Source of the DNA: an uncultured Actinomycetes bacterium
GTDB taxonomy: Bacteria; Actinomycetota; Actinomycetes; Nanopelagicales; Nanopelagicaceae
Assembly: GCA_903838295.1 (NCBI GenBank)
Contig: CAILXX010000018.1
Location: 1 to 57,898 of the forward strand
Length of the DNA: 57,898 nt
Reading direction: 5' to 3'
Under the pieces are notes generated by a model that was not told the DNA's origin, did not search any database, and saw nothing but the letters and a program-made list of their open reading frames with translations. A program made the position numbers and the translations under genes. Below are positions 1 to 8,091 of this stretch, one piece after another. Positions within the stretch are counted from its first letter, which is position 1. Every line of letters starts with the position of its first letter.

Positions 1-72
1 ACCAAAAGCAATTTTTCTTACAGAAAGGACCTGCTTAACAATGTGGGGATCGCCAACACCATCAACTGCCAT
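1..72 (-). CDS. possible N-terminal fragment of an unidentified gene running off the window
   Basis: An open frame starts at an ATG (70-72, minus strand) and stays open for 24 codons to the window edge. A purine-rich AAGGGGAGAG lies about 14 nt upstream, further away than is usual for a ribosome binding site. The piece is too short to recognise and contains no motif I can name. It lies downstream of, and in the same direction as, the small secreted peptide at 128-334. The frame is also open upstream of this ATG, so the start is uncertain and the whole call may be chance. Confidence 0.2.
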   Translation of the reverse strand, partial: MAVDGVGDPHIVKQVLSVRKIAFG

Positions 73-127
73 GGTTGATACTGGCTCTCCCCTTACATCA
101 GGTGTTTTGTTTATCAGAACGTTTTGC

Positions 128-334
128 TTAACGACCGCGATGGACTGTATGAGATTCCTCGTGAGCTGTCTCTGATTCATGATGATGACTGCGGGAAAGA
201 CCTGAAACACCTTTGCTGACCTTGAGCGACTTACTTAGGCCGCCAGGATGCATGGCAAATACTGCATTTGTCATCAAGCCAGCCGTTAACATGGCGGCTA
301 ATGTGATAATTGTTGATTTTCTTGGTAGTGCCAT
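128..334 (-). CDS. small secreted histidine-rich peptide, function unknown
   Basis: This 68-residue protein has a classical signal peptide: basic start (Arg5, Lys6), a hydrophobic core over about residues 8-25, and a likely cleavage after the VFA at residues 25-27. The mature part of about 41 residues carries seven histidines, including a run of three, plus several Glu and Ser, so metal binding is possible but is inference. A good ribosome binding site (AAAGGGGA, about 7 nt before the ATG) supports a real gene. A CATAAT box lies roughly 60 nt upstream. I do not recognise a family. Its neighbours, an SDR enzyme upstream and a fragment downstream, give no hint of function. Confidence 0.6.
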   Translation of the reverse strand: MALPRKSTIITLAAMLTAGLMTNAVFAMHPGGLSKSLKVSKGVSGLSRSHHHESETAHEESHTVHRGR

Positions 335-490
335 TGTTTATCCCCTTTATTTTTTGTAAAGATAAGAAGTTCCCCGAACCAGAACATTATGGGACGCGAG
401 TCGTTGAAGCAATAGTTAGTTTGATGACAACGCTTCAAATGGATGACTAGTCACTCCATTCCCGAGAGTTGGGCAATCTCTAGATGAAAC

Positions 491-1225
491 TTAGGACTGC
501 TGGTTAATCGACCAAAGTGTCCAGATATGAGTGCGGATAGAGCGGGGTTGCTTTAACACCGTTGTAATTTGGAAGGCGATATCTTCTGGGCGAAGGTAGC
601 TGGCCAATACGGGAGTCCCAGGTGTGCGACCTGCACCGATTGCGAATTCGGTTTCTGTGCCTGCTGGACAAACCAATACGACGCGGACACCCTTTTCGCG
701 TAGTTCGCGATCAAGGCCACCCGCCAACCCAACTTGGGCATGCTTGGTACCAGCGTAGATTGATTCATCTCCGCCACCACGGAATCCGGCTACTGAAGAG
801 ACAATCACAATGTCACCTGCTTTTTTAGCAAGCATCGCTGGCAAACAAGCGCGGATAACGTGCACTGTGCCTTCGTAATTTGTGCGCATCATGCGATTAA
901 CTTCATCATCGCTGTAATCCAAAATTGAACCGTACATACCGATACCCGCATTAGGGACCAGCGCATCGATTGTGCCGAACTTTGCAATCGCTGTCTTTGC
1001 AATATTGCGGGATACATCAGGGTCAGAACAATCACCTGCGACATATGCGGCATTGGCATCACCAAAGGATGCGACCATCTCTTTTAGCTTTGCTTCATTA
1101 CGGGCGTTAAGGAGAACCTTTGCGCCTTGCTCTACTAATTCTCTGGCAGTAGCTTCACCGATTCCTGTCGTTGCTCCGGTGATAACGACTACATGGTTTT
1201 TGAGGTCTGTCAGTTGATATGTCAT
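491..1225 (-). CDS. short-chain dehydrogenase/reductase (SDR) family oxidoreductase
   Basis: This is a 244-residue classical SDR enzyme using NAD(P)H; its substrate cannot be told from sequence. The Rossmann cofactor motif TGATTGIG is at residues 16-23, an NAG motif (PNAGIG) follows near residue 90, the catalytic Ser is in IVSSVAG and the catalytic pair is in YAGTK. The frame is open upstream to 1267, but I chose the ATG at 1225. A promoter with -35 TTGCAC (1255-1260), a 17-nt spacer and -10 CATAAT (1232-1237) ends 6 nt before it, which implies a leaderless message. The promoter lies mainly in the short gap after topA, so the gene is probably transcribed on its own. Confidence 0.88.
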   Translation of the reverse strand: MTYQLTDLKNHVVVITGATTGIGEATARELVEQGAKVLLNARNEAKLKEMVASFGDANAAYVAGDCSDPDVSRNIAKTAIAKFGTIDALVPNAGIGMYGSILDYSDDEVNRMMRTNYEGTVHVIRACLPAMLAKKAGDIVIVSSVAGFRGGGDESIYAGTKHAQVGLAGGLDRELREKGVRVVLVCPAGTETEFAIGAGRTPGTPVLASYLRPEDIAFQITTVLKQPRSIRTHIWTLWSINQQS

Positions 1226-1260
1226 GCACAGATTATGAGGGGAGGGGGCAGATTGTGCAA
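1226..1260 (-). promoter_or_regulatory. leaderless promoter of the SDR gene
   Basis: On the minus strand, TTGCAC (1255-1260) and CATAAT (1232-1237) are separated by 17 nt. The -10 box ends 6 nt before the ATG at 1225. No Shine-Dalgarno lies between, so transcription should begin at or very near the A of the start codon. Confidence 0.6.
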
Positions 1261-1281
1261 CACCCATCCGTCGACTAAAAA

Positions 1282-4032
1282 CTATTCGCTGAGAACTTTT
1301 CCTTTGCCGGTTGCGGCCTTCTTCTTGGCTTTAGGTTTGCCCGTTGCTTTAACTGTTTTAGAGGTCAACGTAGGAGCAGATTTCTTTGCGCGAGTGGATT
1401 TCTTTTTAACGCGTGTGGCTCCCCCGTTTTCGGCTTCCCAAGCACGACGACCCGCCAATAATTCGAGGCCGCGTTCTAGAGTCAAGAATTCGATCGTGTC
1501 ACCACGGCGCAGAGTTGCGTTGGTTTCACCATCGGTTACATAGACACCGAAGCGTCCATCTTTTACAAGTACTGGACGAGTAGATGCAGGGTCAACGCCT
1601 AAATCTTTAAGAGGTGGTTTGGCGACACCACGACGGCGAACCTTTGGTTCTTTGTAGATAGCAATTGCTTCTTCAAGCGTGATTGCAAAGAGCTGGTCTT
1701 CAGATGTCAGCGTGCGACTGTCTGCGCCTTTGGTTAAGTACGGACCATAACGACCATTTTGTACGGTGATTGGCTCTTCTTCGTAATCGCCAAGAGTTCT
1801 GGGGAGCGACATCAATTTGAGTGCATCATCAATCGTGATGGTGTCCAGTGACATGGTGCTTAAAAGTGATGCTGTCTTTGGTTTTGGTGCATCTTTCTTT
1901 TTGCGCGGCTTCTTTAATTCGCCCGTCTTCTTATCAACAACCATCTCTGGTTCTGGAAAAATTTGGGTGACGTAAGGACCAAAGCGACCAGACTTTGCCA
2001 TCAATGGCAAACCTGTTGCCGGTTCTATACCTAGTTCTCTTTCACCCGATGGTTTTGATAATAATTCAATTGCGATCGGAAGTGTGAGTTCGTCCGGCGC
2101 CATATTCTCTGGGATGTTGGCGTATTTGCGAGCATCACCTTCCCCCTGCTGGATATAGGCACCGTATCGACCTACTCGGATTTCGATATCTTGCGATAAC
2201 TTCATGGTGTTGATCTGTTGTGCATCGATGACACCAAGGTCTGCCGCCATAAATTCTAGGCCAGGTTGGTCATCGTGTCCGTAGAAAAATCGGCTAAGCC
2301 ATTCGACTCGATCTGCGTCGCCATTGGCGATCTTGTCCAAATCTTCTTCCATCGATGCCGTGAATTCGTAATCAACCAGCTTTGCAAAATGTTGTTCTAA
2401 CAAGCCAGTGACAGAAAATGCCAAGAATGTAGGAACAAGGGCGCGGCCGCGCTTTGATACATATCCTCGGTCTTGGATCGTTGACATGATCGATGCAAAA
2501 GTTGACGGGCGACCAATTCCAAGTTCTTCCAGTTTTTTTACTAGTGTCGGTTCGGTATAACGCGCTGGTGGCTTGGTGTCGTGTCCTTCGCAAGTGTATT
2601 CATTAACGTTGACAGATTGACCAACTTTGAGCGGAGGCAATTTCTTCTCTGCTGCTTCATCATCTTTAGCTACTGATTCATCTTGAATATCTTCGTAAGC
2701 GGCAAGAAAACCAGGGAAGGTAATGACAGAACCGTTGGCACGAAAAATTGCTTCGCTCTTGGTTTTTGTTTGTACATCAAAATCAACACGCATCTGTAAC
2801 TTCTTGGCGTCGGACATCTGGGAAGCGATCGTGCGTTTCCAGATCAAGTCGTACAGAGCGAACTCATCTCGGCTTAGTTCTGGGGCTAATTCGCCCGGAG
2901 TTTTAAAGATATCTCCGGCGGGACGCACGGCTTCGTGTGCTTCTTGTGCGTTCTTTGTTTTTCCTTCATAAACTCGTGGTTGATCAGGAATATATTCCTT
3001 GCCATACAGAGCTGTCGCTTGATCGCGGGCGGATTGAATCGCAGATTGGCTCAAAGTCACAGAATCGGTACGCATATAGGTGATGTAACCGTTTTCGTAT
3101 AAGCGCTGTGCCACGCGCATTGTCAGTTGTGCGCCCCAACCCAAACGACTACCTGCATCTTGTTGCATGGTAGATGTGGTGAAAGGTGCTTTAGGACGTT
3201 CGGTCCGTGGTGATTCTTCGGTGCTCTTGACAACTAATTTTGTGTTTTGTAGTGATTGTGTGAGTTCGTTTGCCGCTGCTTCATCAAGAAGCAAAATGTT
3301 CGCGGCGTTTTTCTCTTTCAGCCCACCGTTTTCATCAAAATCATTGGTTGCTGCGACTCGCTTGCCATCAAGGCTAAGTAAGCGGGCGGTAAAATTTTGA
3401 TCGGTCTCTGCCTTAAGGTCCCACCAACTAGAAGATATAAAAGCCATACGTTCTCGCTCGCGCTCTACGATCAGGCGGGTCGCAACTGATTGCACGCGGC
3501 CGGCAGAGATACGCGGCATTACTTTTTTCCAGAGAACAGGCGATAAACGGTATCCGTAGAGACGGTCTAAGACTCGACGAGTTTCTTGTGCATCGACTAA
3601 ACGATAATCAAGATCGCGGGTTTCATTCGCCGCTTTTTGAATCGCTTCTTTCGTGATTTCGTGGAAGACCATTCGCTTCACCGGAATTTTTGGACGTAAG
3701 ACTTCGATCAAATGCCAAGCAATTGCTTCGCCTTCTCGGTCCTCATCGGTTGCTAACAATAATTCGTCGGCATCTTTCATCAACGCCTTGAGTTCGTTGA
3801 CCTTTGCACGCTTATCAGGATTGATGACATAGAGCGGCGCAAAATCTTCTTCAATGTTGACGCCCTCTTTGGCCCAGGCGATCTTCTTGTATTCCGCAGG
3901 AATATCAGCGGCGCGTTGCGGCAGGTCGCGGATATGTCCGACCGAAGCCTCTACGACGTAGCCGTCCCCCAAGAAAGCACCGATTTTTCGGGCTTTCGCG
4001 GGAGACTCTACGATCACAAGTTTGGTGCCCAA
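1282..4032 (-). CDS. topA: DNA topoisomerase I
   Basis: This type IA topoisomerase relaxes negative supercoils by passing DNA through a transient single-strand break. The Toprim domain is N-terminal, with VIVESPAKA near residues 7-13 and the metal-binding acidic triad D96-x-D98-x-E100. The catalytic tyrosine is in YITYMRTDS near residue 320. The C-terminal half holds repeated Topo_C_Rpt modules (GRFGPY-, GRYGPY- and GRFGVY-type motifs) instead of cysteine zinc fingers, and ends in a lysine-rich tail, the known actinobacterial form in which the basic tail aids DNA binding. Length is 916 residues. The start is TTG at 4032 with AGGAG 8 nt upstream; no ATG fits the conserved MGTKLVIVES start. hppA lies upstream, 45 nt away. 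Confidence 0.97.
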   Translation of the reverse strand: MGTKLVIVESPAKARKIGAFLGDGYVVEASVGHIRDLPQRAADIPAEYKKIAWAKEGVNIEEDFAPLYVINPDKRAKVNELKALMKDADELLLATDEDREGEAIAWHLIEVLRPKIPVKRMVFHEITKEAIQKAANETRDLDYRLVDAQETRRVLDRLYGYRLSPVLWKKVMPRISAGRVQSVATRLIVERERERMAFISSSWWDLKAETDQNFTARLLSLDGKRVAATNDFDENGGLKEKNAANILLLDEAAANELTQSLQNTKLVVKSTEESPRTERPKAPFTTSTMQQDAGSRLGWGAQLTMRVAQRLYENGYITYMRTDSVTLSQSAIQSARDQATALYGKEYIPDQPRVYEGKTKNAQEAHEAVRPAGDIFKTPGELAPELSRDEFALYDLIWKRTIASQMSDAKKLQMRVDFDVQTKTKSEAIFRANGSVITFPGFLAAYEDIQDESVAKDDEAAEKKLPPLKVGQSVNVNEYTCEGHDTKPPARYTEPTLVKKLEELGIGRPSTFASIMSTIQDRGYVSKRGRALVPTFLAFSVTGLLEQHFAKLVDYEFTASMEEDLDKIANGDADRVEWLSRFFYGHDDQPGLEFMAADLGVIDAQQINTMKLSQDIEIRVGRYGAYIQQGEGDARKYANIPENMAPDELTLPIAIELLSKPSGERELGIEPATGLPLMAKSGRFGPYVTQIFPEPEMVVDKKTGELKKPRKKKDAPKPKTASLLSTMSLDTITIDDALKLMSLPRTLGDYEEEPITVQNGRYGPYLTKGADSRTLTSEDQLFAITLEEAIAIYKEPKVRRRGVAKPPLKDLGVDPASTRPVLVKDGRFGVYVTDGETNATLRRGDTIEFLTLERGLELLAGRRAWEAENGGATRVKKKSTRAKKSAPTLTSKTVKATGKPKAKKKAATGKGKVLSE

Positions 4033-4077
4033 GTGCTCAACTCCTAAAGATGGGGAAGTTCTATTTTTTAGCGCTAC

Positions 4078-6336
4078 TTAAGCTATTGCGGTTGAAGCGC
4101 GACGACTACGCACCAATGCGTAAACGATCACTAGTACTGCAAAGAGCGAAATTAATGCGCTCTCTAGTTTGTGATTGCCTAATGCAAAGGAGACGATCGC
4201 TGGCGTAATCAACAGCGCAACCAGGTTCATGACCTTGATCAATGGGTTGATTGCAGGACCAGCAGTGTCTTTGAATGGATCTCCGACGGTGTCACCAACG
4301 ATTGTTGCGTGGTGAGCATCGCTGCCCTTGCCACCATGGTGTCCATCTTCAACCATCTTCTTTGCGTTATCCCAAGCTCCACCAGAGTTGGCAAGGAATA
4401 CCGCCATCAAAGTACCCGTACCAATTGCACCAGCAAGGTATGCACCAAGTGCGCCAACGCCAAGACCGAAGCCCACCGCGATTGGTGCCATTACTGCAAG
4501 TAATCCAGGTGCGACAAGTTCGCGCAGTGAATCGCGTGTGCAGATATCTACAACGCGACCGTATTCTGGCTTCTCTGTGCCCTTCATGATTCCTGGGTGC
4601 AGGCGGAACTGTTCGCGAACTTCTACAACTACTGCGCCGGCCGCACGTGAGACTGCATTAACTGCAAGTCCAGAGAACAAGAACACAACAGCCGCACCAA
4701 TAATCAAGCCGACCAAGTTGCGTGGGTTAGCAATATCCAAAATTCCTTGGAACTGAATGTTGAGCATGGAAGGATCTTTACCAGCATCTGCAACGGCCTT
4801 GAGAATTGCGTTAGTGAATGCACCGAACAAGGCGGTTGCTGCAAGCACAGCAGTCGCGATCGCGATTCCTTTGGTGATTGCCTTGGTGGTATTACCAACC
4901 GCATCAAGCTGAGTAAGGATCTGTGCACCTTCGCCTTTAACATCGCCGGACATTTCGGCAATGCCTTGTGCGTTATCAGAGATCGGACCGAATGTATCCA
5001 TTGCGACGATTACACCTACGGTGGTCAACAATCCGGTACCAGCAAGAGCTACTGCGAAGAGGCTTAGGATGACTGATCCGTGGCCAAGTACGAAAGCACC
5101 GAATACTGCGGCCGCAATCAGAAGTGCAGAGTAAACAGCAGATTCAAAACCAACTGAGATACCAGCGAGAATTACTGTCGCTGCGCCGGTCTTAGAAGAA
5201 GCAGCCACATCATTAACTGGACGCTTACCAACTTCGGTAAAGAAGCCTGTAAGTACCTGGATGGTTGCGGCAAGAACGATACCGATCAATACTGCACCAA
5301 AGGTAAGGATGCGTGGATTTACATTGCCAGGAGCGTGAGCAGGATCGAGTCCAGCCAATAACTTCATGGAACCTGGTAGATATGTAAATGTTGCAAAGCC
5401 TACGAGTACTGCCGAAATAATTGCAGAGATGAAGAATGAGCGATTGATTGCCTGCATTGCAGACTTATCAGTCGAACGAAGTCTGGTGATGAAGATACCA
5501 ATCACGGCTGTAACGATTCCGATTGCAGGAACGATCAATGGATAAATCAGACCGGCGTTACCGAATCCTGCTTTACCAAGTACAAGCGCCGCGACAAGTG
5601 TCACTGCATATGATTCAAACAAGTCAGCTGCCATACCGGCGCAGTCGCCAACGTTGTCGCCAACGTTGTCCGCGATTGTTGCTGCGTTGCGTGGGTCATC
5701 TTCTGGAATATTTTGTTCGACTTTACCTACAAGGTCTGCGCCGACGTCGGCAGCCTTTGTAAAGATACCGCCACCTACGCGCATGAACATAGCGAGCATT
5801 GCGGCGCCAAAGCCAAATCCTTCAAGAACATCTGGTGCGTTCTCGCGATAAATAATCACAACAAGTGATGCACCCAAAAGTCCTAGTCCAACAGTTGTCA
5901 TACCAACGACACCGCCGGTGCGGAATGCGATCTTGACCGCTTTCTGCGCTGAATTTTGACGGGCTGCCTCTGCTACACGAACATTGGCACGAACCGCGAG
6001 CCACATTCCGTTGTAACCGACTGATGCGCTAAAGAGTGCGCCGAGCAAGAAGAAGATCGAACGACCGATACGAATATCAGTGTGACCTGGTAAAGCAAAA
6101 AGTAGGATGAAGACGATCGCTACAAAGACCGACAGGGTCTTGAACTGGCGATTGAGGTAAGCCGCGGCTCCCTCTTGGACCGCTGCTGCGATCTCTTTCA
6201 TCTTTTCGGTTCCATCGGATTGAGCCAAGACTTGAGCGCGAAGCCCAAAAGCGATTGCGAGCGCAACCAGCGAAATGGCCAAGACAATAAATACGTAGAC
6301 CAGGTTTGAGCCGGTTACTTGAACGGGTGTAGACAC
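4078..6336 (-). CDS. hppA: membrane-bound proton-translocating pyrophosphatase
   Basis: This integral membrane enzyme couples pyrophosphate hydrolysis to proton export and so recovers energy from biosynthetic PPi. The substrate-binding motifs DNVGDNVGDCAG and GDTVGDPFKDTAGPA are intact, and roughly 16 hydrophobic segments can be counted. At the position that separates subclasses it reads GNTTKAITKG with Lys, typical of the potassium-independent H+-PPases, where potassium-dependent ones have Ala. The frame opens at GTG 6345, but GAGGA (6346-6350) directly abuts that codon. The in-frame GTG at 6336 has proper 9-nt spacing, so I chose it (752 residues). A hairpin (6372-6392) lies in the upstream leader. 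Confidence 0.95.
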   Translation of the reverse strand: MSTPVQVTGSNLVYVFIVLAISLVALAIAFGLRAQVLAQSDGTEKMKEIAAAVQEGAAAYLNRQFKTLSVFVAIVFILLFALPGHTDIRIGRSIFFLLGALFSASVGYNGMWLAVRANVRVAEAARQNSAQKAVKIAFRTGGVVGMTTVGLGLLGASLVVIIYRENAPDVLEGFGFGAAMLAMFMRVGGGIFTKAADVGADLVGKVEQNIPEDDPRNAATIADNVGDNVGDCAGMAADLFESYAVTLVAALVLGKAGFGNAGLIYPLIVPAIGIVTAVIGIFITRLRSTDKSAMQAINRSFFISAIISAVLVGFATFTYLPGSMKLLAGLDPAHAPGNVNPRILTFGAVLIGIVLAATIQVLTGFFTEVGKRPVNDVAASSKTGAATVILAGISVGFESAVYSALLIAAAVFGAFVLGHGSVILSLFAVALAGTGLLTTVGVIVAMDTFGPISDNAQGIAEMSGDVKGEGAQILTQLDAVGNTTKAITKGIAIATAVLAATALFGAFTNAILKAVADAGKDPSMLNIQFQGILDIANPRNLVGLIIGAAVVFLFSGLAVNAVSRAAGAVVVEVREQFRLHPGIMKGTEKPEYGRVVDICTRDSLRELVAPGLLAVMAPIAVGFGLGVGALGAYLAGAIGTGTLMAVFLANSGGAWDNAKKMVEDGHHGGKGSDAHHATIVGDTVGDPFKDTAGPAINPLIKVMNLVALLITPAIVSFALGNHKLESALISLFAVLVIVYALVRSRRASTAIA

Positions 6337-6371
6337 AGTTTTCACTCCTCATCGAGTTGAGCGTGGCTTTT

Positions 6372-6392
6372 CCTCCCCGTTGATTCGGGAGG
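6372..6392. other. inverted repeat in the hppA upstream region
   Basis: CCTCCC (6372-6377) pairs with GGGAGG (6387-6392) around a short loop. It lies about 36-56 nt upstream of the chosen hppA start and on the template side of its leader. It has no T-run, so it is unlikely to be a terminator; its role is unknown. Confidence 0.35.
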
Positions 6393-6490
6393 CCAGGTGT
6401 TCGTAGGAAGCCTAGGGTGGACAGGTTACACATATCTATTAGACATATGGCAAGTTAATGGGGTCTGTTGGCAGGTATCCTTAGTCTTCT

Positions 6491-7129
6491 ATGAGCTTCA
6501 TAAGTGTGACCTCGGCCCTGAACTCCAACTATGCCCTAGCGATCATTTTTGCGATCCTGGCGCTTGAGACCGGATTGCCGCTCATCATCGGGCTACCTGG
6601 CGATACCTTGCTGATCAGCGCAGGACTCTTTGCTAGTGGGATCGGTGTCGAAGCCGGCCATCACCATCTGAGCATTGTGATCGTGGCGATTGGTGCCCCA
6701 CTCTTTGCGATCATCGGTTCTACCTTTGGTCACTGGCTCGGCTGGCATTACGGAATCAGGATATTTAGTCGACCTAATTCCAAATTCTTCGATCCAGGCA
6801 AGATCAAATCTGCCGAAAAGTACATCACCAAATATGGTCGAGGTCGCGCGATCGTCTTGGGCCGTTTTATCCCCGTCGTGCGCGGACTGATAAATCCGTT
6901 ATCTGGAATCATCCGTGTCCCATTTAAAACCTTTGCGTTCTGGAATGTAGTTGGCGCGTTGATCTGGACGCAAGTACTTATTTGGGGTGCTTATGCCGCG
7001 GGAACAACTTTTGCAGACACGATCTCTAAATATCTGACTGACATTATTCTTGCCATCGCCGCAATAACGGTCTTGCCATTACTTTGGGAGATTTTTAAAG
7101 AGTGGCGAACAAGAAAGCATCTCTCTTAG
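6491..7129 (+). CDS. DedA-family (SNARE-associated/VTT domain) membrane protein
   Basis: This 212-residue polytopic membrane protein belongs to the DedA family. Known members are linked to undecaprenyl-phosphate or phospholipid flipping and envelope proton balance. Visible family features are the early GLPGDTLLISAG segment (DedA E/P-G-D region), a central glycine-rich FGHWLGWHYG segment, and the conserved FGRFIPVVRG-type motif (LGRFIPVVRGLINPLSGI) with its basic residue, followed by C-terminal membrane spans. It diverges from hppA and converges with pyrE, 10 nt away. A TATCCT box (6476-6481) ends 9 nt before the ATG and no SD is visible, consistent with a very short or absent leader. The transported substrate is unknown. 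Confidence 0.88.
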   Translation: MSFISVTSALNSNYALAIIFAILALETGLPLIIGLPGDTLLISAGLFASGIGVEAGHHHLSIVIVAIGAPLFAIIGSTFGHWLGWHYGIRIFSRPNSKFFDPGKIKSAEKYITKYGRGRAIVLGRFIPVVRGLINPLSGIIRVPFKTFAFWNVVGALIWTQVLIWGAYAAGTTFADTISKYLTDIILAIAAITVLPLLWEIFKEWRTRKHLS

Positions 7130-7139
7130 ATTTTAAGTT

Positions 7140-7673
7140 TTATAATCCCAAATCGGTGAGTTGGTAAGCCGCACGATATTCCAAACCGTTTTGCGCGATT
7201 AATGGCGCGGCGCCGCGCTCTACGATAACTGCAACACCCACAACAATTGCGCCAGCTTCTTTTAACGCTTCCACCGCTGTCATAACAGAACCACCGGTTG
7301 TAGAAGTATCTTCGACTGCGAGCACACGTTTGCCGGCAACATCTGGGCCTTCGATGCGACGCTGTAATCCATGTGCTTTCTCTGCCTTGCGAACTACAAA
7401 TGAATCTAACTTGCGGCCCTGCTTTGCAGCAACATGCATCATTGCTGTTGCAACAGGATCTGCGCCAAGAGTCAGGCCACCAACAGCGTCGTAATCCCAA
7501 TCCTTAGTTAGTTCTAACATCACTTCACCTACCAGCGGCGCCGCTGTCGAATCTAAAGTAATACGACGTAAATCGACGTAATAATCGGCTTCTTTACCGG
7601 AGGACAAGATGACCTTGCCGTGCACAACGGCCTTATTGAGGATTTCGGATTTAAGTAGATCGCGTGATGTCAT
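7140..7673 (-). CDS. pyrE: orotate phosphoribosyltransferase
   Basis: PyrE joins orotate and PRPP to give orotidine monophosphate in pyrimidine synthesis. The PRPP-binding motif is visible as VLAVEDTSTTGGS, with the acidic pair followed by the TSTTGG loop, and the N-terminal region has ILSSGKEADYYVDLRR, typical of OPRTases. Length is 177 residues. A TTG at 7679 also opens the frame, but a TAGGGT -10 box (7680-7685) directly abuts it, so the ATG at 7673, 6 nt downstream of the box, is the better start and the message is probably leaderless. It is transcribed away from hspR and stands alone rather than in a pyrimidine operon. Confidence 0.94.
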   Translation of the reverse strand: MTSRDLLKSEILNKAVVHGKVILSSGKEADYYVDLRRITLDSTAAPLVGEVMLELTKDWDYDAVGGLTLGADPVATAMMHVAAKQGRKLDSFVVRKAEKAHGLQRRIEGPDVAGKRVLAVEDTSTTGGSVMTAVEALKEAGAIVVGVAVIVERGAAPLIAQNGLEYRAAYQLTDLGL

Positions 7674-7685
7674 GGCCAAACCCTA
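7674..7685 (-). promoter_or_regulatory. leaderless -10 element of pyrE
   Basis: TAGGGT (7680-7685, minus strand) ends exactly 6 nt before the ATG at 7673. No good -35 hexamer is visible 16-18 nt upstream and there is no SD. Confidence 0.5.
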
Positions 7686-7713
7686 TCTTTTATTAGATAC
7701 GCTATTGGGAAAA

Positions 7714-8091
7714 TTAGTCTTGCTTATAAACAACAATTGGCTTGCTCTCAGATTTTGCCAACCCTTTTGGTGGGTTTGCCGCCATTAAAGCATCAACTTC
7801 GATACGTAATTTCGCCATTTCTAACGCCATATTAGATACCGCGGATTCGAGCTCCATGATCCGCTTGATTCCCGCCAGATTGATTCCGTCACCAACCAAC
7901 CGTTGGATATTGCGAAGTGAAGCGATGTCGCGCAACGAGTACCGGCGACCTCGTCCAGATGCGCGATCTGGACTTACAAGTCCCATGCGGTCGTACTGAC
8001 GCAAAGTCTGCGGATGCATCCCCGATAATTCAGCAGCAACCGAAATTACATAAACCGCTTGCTCTTCTTCTGGTTGATCGTTCAGTGTCAT
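7714..8091 (-). CDS. hspR: MerR-family heat-shock repressor HspR
   Basis: HspR represses the dnaK operon in actinobacteria by binding HAIR inverted repeats, with DnaK acting as co-repressor in Streptomyces. The N-terminal winged helix-turn-helix is clear: YVISVAAELSGMHPQTLRQYDRMGL near residues 14-38, then the SGRGRRYSLRDI wing. A helical region follows and a short C-terminal tail with hydrophobic VVY. At 125 residues the size is normal. Its ATG overlaps the dnaJ stop by 4 nt (ATGA), so it is translationally coupled as the last gene of dnaK-grpE-dnaJ-hspR. Two HAIR sites lie at the operon promoter, closing the feedback loop. Confidence 0.94.
   Translation of the reverse strand: MTLNDQPEEEQAVYVISVAAELSGMHPQTLRQYDRMGLVSPDRASGRGRRYSLRDIASLRNIQRLVGDGINLAGIKRIMELESAVSNMALEMAKLRIEVDALMAANPPKGLAKSESKPIVVYKQD

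Noticed and set aside
4275-5067. Several 60-142 codon frames antisense to hppA
   Set aside because: They mutually overlap, have no ribosome sites, and are covered by a highly conserved gene on the other strand.
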